Shown here one piece after another: positions 41,515 through 50,135 of a stretch of 52,143 nt of DNA. This DNA is from Clostridia bacterium (GTDB taxonomy: Bacteria; Bacillota; Peptococcia; DRI-13; SV3-B141). A model generated the notes under the pieces. It worked only from the letters and a program-made list of their open reading frames with translations, searched no databases and was not told the DNA's origin. Position 1 is the first letter of the stretch. Each line of letters opens with the position of its first letter. The stretch is from assembly GCA_018433015.1 (NCBI GenBank), contig JAHDSB010000070.1, positions 1 through 52,143 of the forward strand, given 5' to 3'. A program made the translations under genes and the position numbers.

Positions 41515-42867
41515 ATGGCTTTTGAGAGTTTAGCAGATAAATTACAAGGTATATTTAAGAATTTACGCGGTAAGGGTAAGTTATCAGAAAAAGATGTAAC
41601 CGCCGCCATGAGGGAAGTTCGCTTAGCCCTTTTGGAAGCTGATGTTAACTATAAGGTTGTTAAAGATTTTATAAACAAGATAAAAGAAAGAGCAGTTGGA
41701 GCTGAGGTATTAGAAAGCTTAACCCCCGGTCAGCAGGTTATAAAAATAGTAAATGAAGAAATGACCCAATTGATGGGGGGCAGTGTTAGTAAGATTAATA
41801 TAGCCGCTAAACCCCCTACTATTGTGATGATGGTAGGATTACAGGGTTCGGGTAAAACAACCAGCAGTGGCAAATTAGCACGCCTTTTTAAGAAACAAGG
41901 GAGAAGACCACTTTTGGCGGCCTGTGACATATATCGCCCCGCAGCTATTAAACAGCTCCAAATTTTAGGGGAAAAATTAGAAATACCCGTATTCACCATG
42001 GGGGATAAGCAAAGCCCCGTTGATATAGCCAAGGCAGCAAAGAACTTTGCGGAAAAACAAGGACATGATTTAGTTATCCTTGATACCGCCGGGCGTTTGC
42101 ATGTGGATGAAGAGTTGATGGAAGAATTAGTTGAGATTAAGAAAAACTGTCATCCCCATGAAATTTTATTAGTGGTAGATGCTATGACGGGTCAAGATGC
42201 TGTCAATGTAGCTAAATCATTCGATGAGCGGCTGGGCCTTGATGGTGTGGTATTGACTAAATTAGATGGTGATACCAGGGGTGGTGCAGCCCTTTCTGTT
42301 AAGGCGGTAATCGGTAAACCCGTAAAATTTGTAGGTATGGGTGAGAAACTGGAGGCTTTAGAATCATTTCACCCTGATCGCATGGCCTCGAGAATTTTAG
42401 GGATGGGCGATGTATTGACCCTTATTGAAAAGGCTCAGGAAAAGGTAGATGCCAAAAAAGCCCAAGATTTAGAACGCAAACTGAGAAAGAATGAGTTTAC
42501 CTTGGATGATTTCCTTGATCAATTACAGCAAATGAAATCCATGGGACCATTAAATCAGATTATGGACATGATTCCAGGTATGGGTAAAGTTAAAGCTTTA
42601 AAAAATGTTGATTTGGACGAAAAAGATCTTAAACATACAGAAGCCATAATATCTTCCATGACAAAAGAAGAACGAAAACGTCCGGATATAGTTAATGGAA
42701 GTAGAAGAAAAAGAATAGCTAGAGGTAGTGGTACTTCTGTACAAGAGGTAAATAAACTCCTTAAACAGTTCAGTCAAACACAAAAAATGATTAAACAGAT
42801 TAATCAGATGCAGCAATCAGGAAAAGTAGGTAAAAAAGGTAGTTTTAATCTTCCTTTTTTCAAATAA
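41515..42867 (+). CDS. ffh: Signal recognition particle GTPase Ffh
   Basis: Ffh binds signal peptides on ribosomes and delivers nascent chains to the membrane receptor FtsY. The N domain (1-85) is followed by the G domain: [15 protein letters not shown] (G1), [14 protein letters not shown] (G3), [14 protein letters not shown] (G4) and [27 protein letters not shown] (G5). The M domain (about 300-450) carries [25 protein letters not shown] and [16 protein letters not shown], the RNA and signal peptide-binding parts. It has 450 residues and no extra domain. It starts ten bases after ylxM. Confidence 0.97.
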   Translation: MAFESLADKLQGIFKNLRGKGKLSEKDVTAAMREVRLALLEADVNYKVVKDFINKIKERAVGAEVLESLTPGQQVIKIVNEEMTQLMGGSVSKINIAAKPPTIVMMVGLQGSGKTTSSGKLARLFKKQGRRPLLAACDIYRPAAIKQLQILGEKLEIPVFTMGDKQSPVDIAKAAKNFAEKQGHDLVILDTAGRLHVDEELMEELVEIKKNCHPHEILLVVDAMTGQDAVNVAKSFDERLGLDGVVLTKLDGDTRGGAALSVKAVIGKPVKFVGMGEKLEALESFHPDRMASRILGMGDVLTLIEKAQEKVDAKKAQDLERKLRKNEFTLDDFLDQLQQMKSMGPLNQIMDMIPGMGKVKALKNVDLDEKDLKHTEAIISSMTKEERKRPDIVNGSRRKRIARGSGTSVQEVNKLLKQFSQTQKMIKQINQMQQSGKVGKKGSFNLPFFK

Positions 42868-42908
42868 ACAATGTTTAGATATACACTTTATTTAAGGAGG
42901 TGATTAAT

Positions 42909-43163
42909 GTGGCCACAAGAATTAGATTAAAGCGCATGGGAGCTAAAAAAGCACCTTTTTATCGTTTGGTAGTGGCTGATTCCCGTTCACCTCGTGATGG
43001 ACGGTTTATTGAAGAGATTGGCTTTTATGACCCAACAAAAGATCCAGCTGTTATTAATGTGAAAGAAGAAAGAGCATTATACTGGTTAAATACTGGCGCT
43101 CAACCTTCTGAGACAGTAAAAGCTTTATTAAATAAAGCTGGAGTTACAAACAAGTCAAAATAA
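42909..43163 (+). CDS. rpsP: 30S ribosomal protein S16
   Basis: S16 stabilises the 30S body. From the GTG at 42909 the protein has 84 residues and starts [55 protein letters not shown] is also conserved. An earlier in-frame GTG at 42900 lies inside the ribosome binding site AAGGAGGTGATTAAT, so it is rejected. The order ffh-rpsP-khpA-rimM-trmD-rplS is standard in Firmicutes. Confidence 0.97.
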   Translation: MATRIRLKRMGAKKAPFYRLVVADSRSPRDGRFIEEIGFYDPTKDPAVINVKEERALYWLNTGAQPSETVKALLNKAGVTNKSK

Positions 43164-43191
43164 ATAATAATATCCTTAGGGGGTAGGGCAA

Positions 43192-43425
43192 GTGGAACAA
43201 CTAGTAGAAGTTCTTGCAAAAGCCCTTGTAGATAGTCCCGACGACGTAAGTGTTACGCGGCTAGAGGAGGAACATGCTGTGATTTTAGAGTTGCGCGTAG
43301 CTCCTGATGATATGGGTAAAGTTATAGGAAAGCAGGGGCGAATTGCGAAGGCTATTCGCACTGTAGTTAGGGCTGCGGCAGCTAGGATGGAAAATAAAAA
43401 AGTCATAGTAGAGATTAAGCAGTGA
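43192..43425 (+). CDS. khpA: KH-domain RNA-binding protein KhpA
   Basis: KhpA is a small KH protein that binds RNA, often with KhpB, and affects cell division and mRNA control in Gram-positives. The 77-residue protein has APDDMGKVIGKQGRIAKAIRTVVRAAA, with the IGKQGR form of the GXXG loop. The GTG start is preceded by TAGGGGGTAGGG. A GC-rich hairpin after the stop may attenuate expression of the next genes. Confidence 0.95.
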   Translation: MEQLVEVLAKALVDSPDDVSVTRLEEEHAVILELRVAPDDMGKVIGKQGRIAKAIRTVVRAAAARMENKKVIVEIKQ

Positions 43426-43447
43426 GAGGGGCCAACGGCCTCTTTTA
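43425..43447 (+). terminator. Attenuator-like hairpin after khpA
   Basis: AGAGGGGCC pairs with GGCCTCT (two-base bulge), followed by TTTTACTTT. The next gene is only 36 bp away, so it may be a partial terminator. Confidence 0.55.
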
Positions 43448-43483
43448 CTTTAACAAAGGGTATTTTGAAAGGAGTTTTTAAAG

Positions 43484-43879
43484 ATGCAGGTTTTTAGGAA
43501 AGTCCAGGTAAAAACTATTGTAACTCCGGGTTTTAGGGAAACATTGCTGAAAGAGATGCAAGATGGAATAAAAAAACTTGATGCGGAATTAAGTTTCTTG
43601 GAGCAACGTAGTAAAAAAACCTTAACAGAGCTTACAATTAAGGCTTCTCCTCAGGCTAAAGCTGTGCGTGAACAGTTAGAGATGGAAAAACAGAAAAGGG
43701 AAGAAGCTAAGCAGAAAATTCTCGAGCAGATTAAAAGGGTAGAAGAATTGCAAGACGGCATGGAAGTTTTACAAGGAGAAATGGAAGGCCCTGTAGAGTT
43801 AAAAGTGGGCGATAAAATGGATGATATATTTAATAAGTCAATAATAGTGAAAGATGGCATTGTAGTGGAAATAAGGTAG
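43484..43879 (+). CDS. ylqD: YlqD-family coiled-coil protein
   Basis: YlqD occurs between khpA and rimM in many Firmicutes and has no known function. The 131-residue protein is mostly a long charged coiled coil (about residues 20-95), followed by a short beta domain GPVELKVGDKMDDIFNKSIIVKDGIVVEI. There is no signal peptide. It has AAAGGAG before the ATG and ends eight bases before rimM. Position, length and pattern support the name; the role in ribosome biogenesis is only suggested by context. Confidence 0.85.
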   Translation: MQVFRKVQVKTIVTPGFRETLLKEMQDGIKKLDAELSFLEQRSKKTLTELTIKASPQAKAVREQLEMEKQKREEAKQKILEQIKRVEELQDGMEVLQGEMEGPVELKVGDKMDDIFNKSIIVKDGIVVEIR

Positions 43880-43887
43880 GTGCTGGG

Positions 43888-44397
43888 GTGTCAGGATATA
43901 TAAAGATAGGTCAAATTATTAATACCCATGGAAATAAAGGGGAATTAAAAGTATATCCTCTTACTGATGATGTACGGCGTTTCTGTGAGTTGGAGCATGT
44001 GTTTATCCTGCAAAACGGAGAATATCAGAAATATCTGGTTGAAAAAGCCCGGATTCATAAAGGTATGGGCATATTAGCATTGCGTGAAATAGATAATATG
44101 AATGATGCAGAAAGTTTACGGAATCTTTATGTAGAGTTACCTGAAGAACAATTACTTCCCTTGCCGGAAGGACATTTTTATATTTTTCAAATTATAGGTT
44201 TAGCGGTTTTCGAAAACGATATATATCTGGGAAAAGTTACTGATGTGCTAAAAACCGGTAGTAATGACGTTTATGTTATTACTAATCCTGAAAATAATAA
44301 TGTGTTTTACTTACCTGCTTTGAAAGAAGTGGTTAAAAATATAGATATAAGTTCTGGTAAAATGGAAGTTCAGATTCCGCCGGGTCTTTTAGATTAA
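43888..44397 (+). CDS. rimM: 16S rRNA processing protein RimM
   Basis: RimM binds S19 and helps mature the 3' domain of the 30S subunit. The N-terminal part has IKIGQIINTHGNKGELKVYPLTD and the C-terminal PRC-barrel has IFQIIGLAVF, GKVTDVLKTGSNDVYVI and FYLPALKEVVKNIDI. The GTG start follows GTAGGTGCTGG and overlaps nothing; the length (169) is standard. It forms the usual pair with trmD. Confidence 0.96.
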   Translation: MSGYIKIGQIINTHGNKGELKVYPLTDDVRRFCELEHVFILQNGEYQKYLVEKARIHKGMGILALREIDNMNDAESLRNLYVELPEEQLLPLPEGHFYIFQIIGLAVFENDIYLGKVTDVLKTGSNDVYVITNPENNNVFYLPALKEVVKNIDISSGKMEVQIPPGLLD

Positions 44398-44414
44398 AGC
44401 TGAGGAGAGGACCT

Positions 44415-45164
44415 ATGGAAATTACTATATTTACAATATTTCCTGAAATGTTTCAGGGGCCCTTAAATACGAGCATATTAAAAAAAGCTCAAGAAAAAAA
44501 TCTCGTTTCCTTTAATATTGTAGATTTTCGCGGTTACTCCCCCTCCAAGCACAAAAATGTTGATGACAGTCCTTTTGGTGGAGGAGCTGGTATGTTACTA
44601 AAGCCGGAACCCATATATTACGCCGTGGAAGATGTAATTGGTAACAAAGAGGAATACAGTGGAAAAATTATTTTAATGTCTCCTCAAGGCCAACCTTTTA
44701 AGCAAAAATTAGCAAGAAAATTAGCTAATGAAGAAAAGCTGGCTTTTATTTGTGGTCATTACGAAGGCTTCGATGAAAGAATCAGGACTTTAGCGGACTA
44801 CGAGATTTCTATTGGAGATTATGTTCTTACAGGTGGAGAACTTCCAACGATGGTAGTCATCGATGCTATTGGAAGGATGATCCCCGGAGTATTAGGTGAG
44901 CAGGAGTCCTTCTTAACGGACTCTTTTTATGAGGGTTTACTAGAACATCCTCATTATACACGTCCCAGAGAATTTCGGGGCATGACGGTGCCTGACGTAT
45001 TGCTGTCAGGGAATCATGAAGAAATCAGGCGCTGGAGACGTAAAGAGGCCCTTAAGAGGACTCTAATGAGGCGACCGGAGCTTTTACACAAGACAGAGCT
45101 CAGTGAAGAAGATATAAAATTTTTAGCAGAGATAAATGAAGAGGAGCATAATGAACATGACTAG
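44415..45164 (+). CDS. trmD: tRNA (guanine-N1)-methyltransferase TrmD
   Basis: TrmD methylates G37 of tRNAs with CNN anticodons, preventing frameshifting. ITIFTIFPEMFQGPLNTSILKKAQ opens the SPOUT domain. The knot holds LMSPQGQPFKQ, FICGHYEGFDERI and SIGDYVLTGGELPTMVVIDAI. A C-terminal helical domain ends in LHKTELSEEDI. The length (249) is typical. AGGAGAGG precedes the ATG, and the last eight bases overlap the next methyltransferase. Confidence 0.97.
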   Translation: MEITIFTIFPEMFQGPLNTSILKKAQEKNLVSFNIVDFRGYSPSKHKNVDDSPFGGGAGMLLKPEPIYYAVEDVIGNKEEYSGKIILMSPQGQPFKQKLARKLANEEKLAFICGHYEGFDERIRTLADYEISIGDYVLTGGELPTMVVIDAIGRMIPGVLGEQESFLTDSFYEGLLEHPHYTRPREFRGMTVPDVLLSGNHEEIRRWRRKEALKRTLMRRPELLHKTELSEEDIKFLAEINEEEHNEHD

Positions 45165-45729
45165 TCGCATTTTTCTTGGATTAGTTCATTACCCTATATA
45201 CAATAAGAATAAGGAAACTATCACCACTTCTGTAACAAATTTAGATATTCATGATATAGCCAGATGTAGCGCTACATATGATTTGGAACGCTATTACATT
45301 ATTCATCCGTTACCTACTCAACATCAATTAATCCAAGAAATTATTGGTTATTGGCAGAAAGGTTTTGGAGCTCTTTATAATGCCGATAGAAAAGAAGCCT
45401 TTAATTTAGTGAGCTTAAAGGAATCAATAGAAGCAGTGAAAAAGGAGCTTGCTGAAAGTTATTCGGGGGAGACTTACGTGGTGGTAACTGATGCCAAAAA
45501 AAATCCCCGTACTATTAACTACAAAAATTTCCGTAACTTCCTTGAGAATGATGAAGAAAAAAATATTTTATTGTTATTTGGAACAGGATGGGGTCTTACC
45601 AAGGAAGTTTTAGAAGAAGCGGATTATGTATTAGAACCCATCTATGGCCGGGGAGATTATAACCATCTTTCGGTACGAAGTGCTGTTGCTATTATTTTAG
45701 ACAGATTATTAGGGGAAAAATGGTGGTAA
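45157..45729 (+). CDS. SPOUT-type RNA methyltransferase adjacent to trmD
   Basis: This protein belongs to the RNA methyltransferase group that sits after trmD in Clostridia and other bacteria. MTSRIFLGLVHYPIYNK is the usual start. YVVVTDAKKNPRTINYKNF and LLFGTGWGLTKEVLEEADYVLEPIYGRGDYNHLSVRSAVAIILDRL are the SPOUT knot motifs, with the GTG-type SAM loop and a conserved N-H-L-S-V-R segment. ATGs at 45136, 45151 and 45157 exist; the last is about ten bases after GAGGAG. The RNA target is unknown. Confidence 0.83.
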   Translation: MTSRIFLGLVHYPIYNKNKETITTSVTNLDIHDIARCSATYDLERYYIIHPLPTQHQLIQEIIGYWQKGFGALYNADRKEAFNLVSLKESIEAVKKELAESYSGETYVVVTDAKKNPRTINYKNFRNFLENDEEKNILLLFGTGWGLTKEVLEEADYVLEPIYGRGDYNHLSVRSAVAIILDRLLGEKWW

Positions 45730-45733
45730 TAAG

Positions 45734-45763
45734 TTGCCTAAATGAAAGAAAACATGATATAAT
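45734..45763 (+). promoter_or_regulatory. Promoter of rplS
   Basis: TTGCCT (45734-45739), 18-bp spacer, perfect TATAAT (45758-45763) with TGA extension. Confidence 0.75.
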
Positions 45764-45781
45764 CGTAAACGGTTAAGTTAT

Positions 45782-45861
45782 GCTTAAAAAAGTAATTTTT
45801 TAAGCCTTTGTAGAACGGATGGTCCGCTGTCCTGACCTGAGTGCAGGGCATGAACATCTAC
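45782..45861 (+). promoter_or_regulatory. L19 ribosomal-protein leader
   Basis: The rplS leader holds the L19-type element: GTAGA (45810-45814) closes with TCTAC (45857-45861), GTCCTG pairs with CAGGGC, and the conserved GTGCAGGGCATGAACATCTAC strand precedes the ribosome binding site. A separate AT-rich stem (GCTTAAAAAA with TTTTTTAAGC, 45782-45805) stands in front. Autoregulation by L19 is the family expectation. Confidence 0.8.
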
Positions 45862-45882
45862 GCGGGAAGGAGGTAATATATC

Positions 45883-46224
45883 ATGGATTTAATTAAATCA
45901 ATTGAGGCTGAACAGCTTCGTGAGGATATTCCTGAATTCAGACCTGGAGATACTGTTCGTATACATGTAAAGGTTGTTGAAGGAAACAGGGAAAGAATCC
46001 AGGTTTATGAAGGAGTTGTCATTAAAAGAAGAGGTAGTGGCTTAGCGGAAACTTTTACTGTAAGAAGAATTTCTTATGGCGTAGGGGTTGAACGTTGTTT
46101 CCTAATTCACTCACCACGCCTAGCAAAAATAGAAGTAGCTCGTAAAGGTAAAGTCCGCAGAGCAAAACTTTACTATTTACGTAGTAGAAGAGGTAAGGCT
46201 GCTAGGATTAAGGAAAGAGTATAA
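45883..46224 (+). CDS. rplS: 50S ribosomal protein L19
   Basis: L19 lies at the 30S-50S interface. The 113-residue protein has [39 protein letters not shown] and the [38 protein letters not shown] block, all as in the family. A GGAAGGAGG site precedes the ATG. Its own promoter, leader and terminator make it a single-gene unit within the conserved block. Confidence 0.98.
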   Translation: MDLIKSIEAEQLREDIPEFRPGDTVRIHVKVVEGNRERIQVYEGVVIKRRGSGLAETFTVRRISYGVGVERCFLIHSPRLAKIEVARKGKVRRAKLYYLRSRRGKAARIKERV

Positions 46225-46281
46225 TAAGGTGATATATAGTCGTGGTTTTGCTAGAGAAACCCGATTATCATGCTGGTTTGA

Positions 46282-46312
46282 TAAAGGGACTGAATATGTC
46301 AGTCCCTTTAAA
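46282..46312 (+). terminator. Terminator after rplS
   Basis: A perfect 12-bp stem (TAAAGGGACTGA with TCAGTCCCTTTA), 5-base loop. The T run is short. Confidence 0.8.
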
Positions 46313-46345
46313 TCTATCTAAAACCGGTGTGGAGGAGTGAGCTTT

Positions 46346-46882
46346 TTGGAAGAAAAAGAGAAAGCTAAACGTATACTTACAAATTGGAAAAAGGATTTTC
46401 TCTATCCTTTAATTACAGCAATTATACTAGTTATATTGCTAAATGCTTTTATTTTACAGTTGTTTTGGATACCTTCACCTTCTATGGAGCCTACCTTGTT
46501 AGTAGGGGATAGGATTGTTGTAACTAAATATAGCTATTGGTTTAAAGAGCCACAACGACAAGATATAATTGTATTTAAATATCCAAATGATACATCAATT
46601 AACTATGTAAAACGCATTATAGGATTAGCGGGAGAAACTGTTACTATCAAAGATAGTAAAGTTTATATAAATGGAGCTTTATTAGAAGAGGTGTATATAC
46701 CTCAAGAGCTAAAATATGAAAATTATGGACCTGTTGTAGTTCCTGAAGATAATTATTTGGTGTTAGGAGATAACAGGAGTGGTAGTGAAGATAGTCGGGT
46801 CTGGGGATATTTATCCCGGGAATTAATAGTTGGCAAAGTGCAATACCGCTATTGGCCATTATCTCGCCTGGCTCCTCTATAA
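46346..46882 (+). CDS. lepB: Signal peptidase I
   Basis: LepB cleaves signal peptides at the outer face of the membrane by a Ser-Lys dyad. From the TTG at 46346, eight bases after GGAGGAG, the protein has 178 residues; the GTG at 46337 lies inside the ribosome binding site and is rejected. One N-terminal transmembrane helix (about 18-38) precedes FWIPSPSMEPTL with the catalytic Ser46, then KRIIGLAGE with the base Lys89, and GDNRSGSEDSRVWGYL. It is the prokaryotic single-TM type. Confidence 0.94.
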   Translation: MEEKEKAKRILTNWKKDFLYPLITAIILVILLNAFILQLFWIPSPSMEPTLLVGDRIVVTKYSYWFKEPQRQDIIVFKYPNDTSINYVKRIIGLAGETVTIKDSKVYINGALLEEVYIPQELKYENYGPVVVPEDNYLVLGDNRSGSEDSRVWGYLSRELIVGKVQYRYWPLSRLAPL

Positions 46883-46928
46883 TACCTAATGCCAATATCC
46901 TGATTGGTTCAACTAAGGAGGATTTTTT

Positions 46929-47807
46929 GTGATTAATTGGTTTCCCGGTCATATGGCTAAAACAAAGCGACTAATTGTGGAGAATATAAAATTAGCGGAC
47001 GTAGTAGTGGAACTCATTGATGCCAGAGTGCCTAACAGTAGCCGCAATCCCCTACTTAATGACATCATTGGAGAGAAGCCGCGTTTAGTTATCTTGACAA
47101 AAGAAGATCTGGCTGATAAGAATGCTACTGCTCTTTGGAAAGAGTATTATAAGCAACAAGGAGCAGCTGCTTTATCCTGTAATTTTTTGCGGGGAAATAA
47201 AAATATTAAAAAGGAAATATTGGGTGCCGTGCGCCTACAAGCTAAAGAAATTCTAGAAAAAAGAGCTCGTAAGGGAATTATAAAAAAGAGTGTACGGACT
47301 ATGGTTGTAGGAATACCTAATGTAGGAAAGTCTACTTTAATAAATTTTTTAGCGGGGAAAACTGCCGCTGAAACAGGAGATAAACCCGGAGTTACTAGAG
47401 GTAAACAATGGATTCGACTTGACAAAGATGTAGAATTATTAGATATGCCCGGTATGCTGTGGCCCAAATTAGATGATCAGGAAGTTAGTTGTAAGCTTGC
47501 TGCTACAGGGGCCATAAGTGATTTGGTTTTTGATCAGGTGGAACTTGTCTTATGGTTGATTGAATGGCTTTTAACTAATGCTGCGGGAAGTTTAGCTGCA
47601 AGATATAAAATTACGGAAAAAGAAAACACCTCTGAAACATTAGCTAATATAGCAAGCAAAAGAGGTTTTTTGCGTTCCGGGGGAGAGTTAGATTTAGAGA
47701 AAACTGCTATAATGGTTATTGATGAGTTTAGGGCGGGAAAAATAGGGCATTTTACGTTAGATATGTTGTCCTCCAAGGAAACTAGCGAGGAACAGAATCA
47801 TGAGTGA
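46929..47807 (+). CDS. rbgA: Ribosome biogenesis GTPase RbgA
   Basis: RbgA (YlqF) is a circularly permuted GTPase for late 50S assembly. The order is permuted: G4-like TKEDLADKN precedes G1 GIPNVGKSTLINFLAGK (about residue 127), then GVTRGKQWIRLDKDVELLDMPGML (G2/G3). The INWFPGHMAKTKRLIVENIKLADVVVELIDARVPNSSRNP opening is characteristic. The GTG start has AAGGAGGATT upstream. It overlaps rnhB by eight bases. Confidence 0.96.
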   Translation: MINWFPGHMAKTKRLIVENIKLADVVVELIDARVPNSSRNPLLNDIIGEKPRLVILTKEDLADKNATALWKEYYKQQGAAALSCNFLRGNKNIKKEILGAVRLQAKEILEKRARKGIIKKSVRTMVVGIPNVGKSTLINFLAGKTAAETGDKPGVTRGKQWIRLDKDVELLDMPGMLWPKLDDQEVSCKLAATGAISDLVFDQVELVLWLIEWLLTNAAGSLAARYKITEKENTSETLANIASKRGFLRSGGELDLEKTAIMVIDEFRAGKIGHFTLDMLSSKETSEEQNHE

Positions 47808-48591
47808 AGGATTGAGCACAGCAGAGTTAACAATTTCTCAACTGCGAGAAGTTTTAGCTAGCACGGAAGAGGGCAAAATATTTTCTCTGCTTGATGAAAT
47901 GAAGGATGACCCGCGCAAAGGTGTACAATTATTAATAACACAGTATCGGAATAAGATAGCCAAGCTTAAAGCAGAAGAAAAACGTTTAAAAAATATGTGG
48001 AAAAAGGAAAAAAATTTGTATGATTCGGGTTATAATTATATTGGTGGCTTGGATGAAGCCGGGAGAGGTCCGTTAGCAGGTCCGGTAGTAGCGGCCTGCG
48101 TAATACTCCCCCCCTACTGTGAATTACCAGGACTAGATGATTCTAAGAAACTTTCCCCAGAAAAGCGTGAAACCCTAGCCCGGATCATAAAAAATAAAGC
48201 TAGAGCCTGGGCGGTAGGAGTAGTAGATCAGCGAGAAATAGACAAAATCAATATTTTACAGGCTACTAAGAAGTCAATGGTAGAAGCAATAAAGGGTTTG
48301 CAAATAAAACCTGATTATTTATTAATAGATGCACTAGATATTCCAGTAGATTTTGCTCAAGAGGGAATAATTCATGGTGACAGTATTAGTGCATCTATAG
48401 CTGCGGCCTCAATTATTGCCAAAACTTATAGGGATGCAATTATGGATGAAATTGATGTATTGTATCCCCAATATGGTTTTAAAGAACACAAAGGGTATGG
48501 AACGGTGCGACATAGGGAAGCCCTTATTCGCTTTGGACCATCTCCCGTCCATCGCAGAAGTTTTTTACACAAATTGAATCAAAATACATAA
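47800..48591 (+). CDS. rnhB: Ribonuclease HII with an N-terminal extension
   Basis: RnhB removes RNA from RNA:DNA hybrids and single ribonucleotides from DNA. Residues 1-75 form a charged helical extension, as in many Gram-positive RNase HII proteins. The catalytic domain starts GGLDEAGRGPLAGPVVAA with Asp85 and Glu86; LDDSKKLSPEKRE, LLIDALDIP and SIIAKTYRDAIMDEI complete the active site. The C-terminal GYGTVRHREALIRFGPSPVHRRSF block is conserved. The start lies inside the end of rbgA. Confidence 0.95.
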   Translation: MSEGLSTAELTISQLREVLASTEEGKIFSLLDEMKDDPRKGVQLLITQYRNKIAKLKAEEKRLKNMWKKEKNLYDSGYNYIGGLDEAGRGPLAGPVVAACVILPPYCELPGLDDSKKLSPEKRETLARIIKNKARAWAVGVVDQREIDKINILQATKKSMVEAIKGLQIKPDYLLIDALDIPVDFAQEGIIHGDSISASIAAASIIAKTYRDAIMDEIDVLYPQYGFKEHKGYGTVRHREALIRFGPSPVHRRSFLHKLNQNT

Positions 48592-48618
48592 TTGACTTAA
48601 TTTAAGTAAGGTGAGATT

Positions 48619-48975
48619 ATGGATAGATGTAGCTTAGGTCAACTAGGTGAAGAAATGGCAGCAAACTATTTAACCCAAAAAGGCTTTAAAATAAAGGAAA
48701 GAAATTATCGCTGCTTATTGGGGGAAATAGATATTATCGCTGAGGACCAGGGGACTCTTGCTTTTATTGAAGTCAGAAGTAGGAGAGGAACGCACTTCGG
48801 TTTACCTCAGGAAACAGTAAATTGGGCTAAACAGCACAAGATAAAAAAAATAGCTAAGCATTATCTGAAAGTAAATAGTATATGGAACAAGAATTGTCGC
48901 TTTGATGTGATAGGTATTCTTTTTGATGAAAAGAGTGAAATTAAGTCCATAGAGTTGATCTGTGATGCTTTTTAG
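48619..48975 (+). CDS. yraN: YraN/UPF0102-family protein
   Basis: UPF0102 proteins have a Holliday-junction resolvase/endonuclease-like fold; function is not settled. LGQLGEEMAANYLTQKGFKIKERNYRCLLGEIDIIAEDQGTLAFIEVRSR includes the EIDIIA and FIEVRSR catalytic-like residues (Glu, Asp and Glu-x-Lys/Arg). The length (118) is usual, and it regularly follows rnhB. TAAGGTGAG precedes the ATG. The next gene follows by 20 bases. Confidence 0.92.
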   Translation: MDRCSLGQLGEEMAANYLTQKGFKIKERNYRCLLGEIDIIAEDQGTLAFIEVRSRRGTHFGLPQETVNWAKQHKIKKIAKHYLKVNSIWNKNCRFDVIGILFDEKSEIKSIELICDAF

Positions 48976-48995
48976 TTTAGGAAAGAGGGAAGTGC

Positions 48996-49667
48996 ATGAG
49001 ATATTTTTATTATTATATAGTTGGAAGATACTTTTTAGGAAATCCTCTCCTTGCTTTTCTGGTAGTATTCATTATTTATGCTATTTTGGATCGGAATTTC
49101 ATTGGGATTTTGCCGGATTTTCTTTTGCCTTGGAAAAGAAAATGGAGAATAGGAGAATTAAAAAGAGAAATAGCTATAAATCCTTATCAAGGGCGGGCGT
49201 TTTATGAAATCGGAGCGTTGGAGGTAGAAAAAGGCAATATGAAGGCTGGAAAGTCCTATTTAGAAAAGGCTAATGAACTAATGCCTGAGCATCCCGATGT
49301 TCTTTATTATTTAGGGGTCTGTGAACTTAAAACAGGAGATTTGCATAAAGGGAAAGTAGCTATAGAAAAAGCCTTAGAAATTAATCCCAAAGTGAAATAT
49401 GGTACCCCATATTTGTATCTAATAGAGTATTATATTAAGCAGGGGCAATATAATGAAAAAGTTGAAGAATACATGAAGAAAATTGCTAGTTATGGGAATC
49501 CGGAGATCTTTTATAAACTAGGTATGGTCTATAGCAGAGCGGGACAAAAGGATAAAGCTAAAGAGATGTTTAAGGAAGCCCAAATTAATTTTAAAGCATA
49601 TCCTTCTTTTTATAAGAAACAGTATCGCTCTTGGGCTTTTCGGGCCAAACTTAGAAGTATTATGTAA
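48996..49667 (+). CDS. Membrane-anchored TPR protein
   Basis: An N-terminal hydrophobic helix (about residues 15-42) is followed by a soluble region with four or five tetratricopeptide-type helix pairs: GRAFYEIGALEVEKGNMKAGKSYLEKA, PDVLYYLGVCELKTGDLHKGKVAIEKALEINP and PEIFYKLGMVYSRAGQKDKAKEMFKEA. TPRs hold protein partners. The protein is 223 residues. A GGAAAGAGGG site precedes the start. It lies after the housekeeping block and before a membrane pair; no partner is clear. Confidence 0.8.
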   Translation: MRYFYYYIVGRYFLGNPLLAFLVVFIIYAILDRNFIGILPDFLLPWKRKWRIGELKREIAINPYQGRAFYEIGALEVEKGNMKAGKSYLEKANELMPEHPDVLYYLGVCELKTGDLHKGKVAIEKALEINPKVKYGTPYLYLIEYYIKQGQYNEKVEEYMKKIASYGNPEIFYKLGMVYSRAGQKDKAKEMFKEAQINFKAYPSFYKKQYRSWAFRAKLRSIM

Positions 49668-49727
49668 AACACTATCAGCGAGGATAAAAGATATCTGATA
49701 GGAATAGAGAGGGAGAGGAGTGTTATT

Positions 49728-50135
49728 GTGAATAAGGAAACAGATACGCCTATACAGACAAGAGATAGTTCCCACAGACGCACTCGCAAGACCCACCAAA
49801 CCAATAGTACTGCCTCAATAGTGCTTGTTGTGTTTTTATGGTTGGCTCTAGCAGGCGGTGGAGGATTTTTAGCAAAACATTATATAGATTCTTCAATTCA
49901 GAAGGTTCAACAAACTAATGTTGCTAGTATAGAGGAATTAAATGAGCGTGTTACTACCTTAGCTCAAGCAGTGAAGGAACTTAATAATATCTTGAACAAT
50001 ACAGATCAAACATTATCTAGTTCAGGAGATATTCAAAAAGAGCTTAACGCTAAAATTCTCTTATTAGACCAGCAATTACAAGCTTTAGAAAAGAGCTTAA
50101 AGACGTTGAAGGAGGCACCTAATGCGGGCCGTTAA
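49728..50135 (+). CDS. Membrane-anchored coiled-coil protein
   Basis: I do not recognise this 135-residue protein. Residues 1-25 are basic and rich in Thr/Arg; a single transmembrane helix (about 26-44, with a Gly-rich end) follows. Then come a heptad-like coiled coil (about 55-125: VQQTNVASIEELNERV and similar) that should lie outside. The GTG start has GAGAGGAG upstream. Its stop overlaps the start of the phosphodiester glycosidase gene by 14 bases, so the two are probably made together and may interact. Confidence 0.6.
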   Translation: MNKETDTPIQTRDSSHRRTRKTHQTNSTASIVLVVFLWLALAGGGGFLAKHYIDSSIQKVQQTNVASIEELNERVTTLAQAVKELNNILNNTDQTLSSSGDIQKELNAKILLLDQQLQALEKSLKTLKEAPNAGR

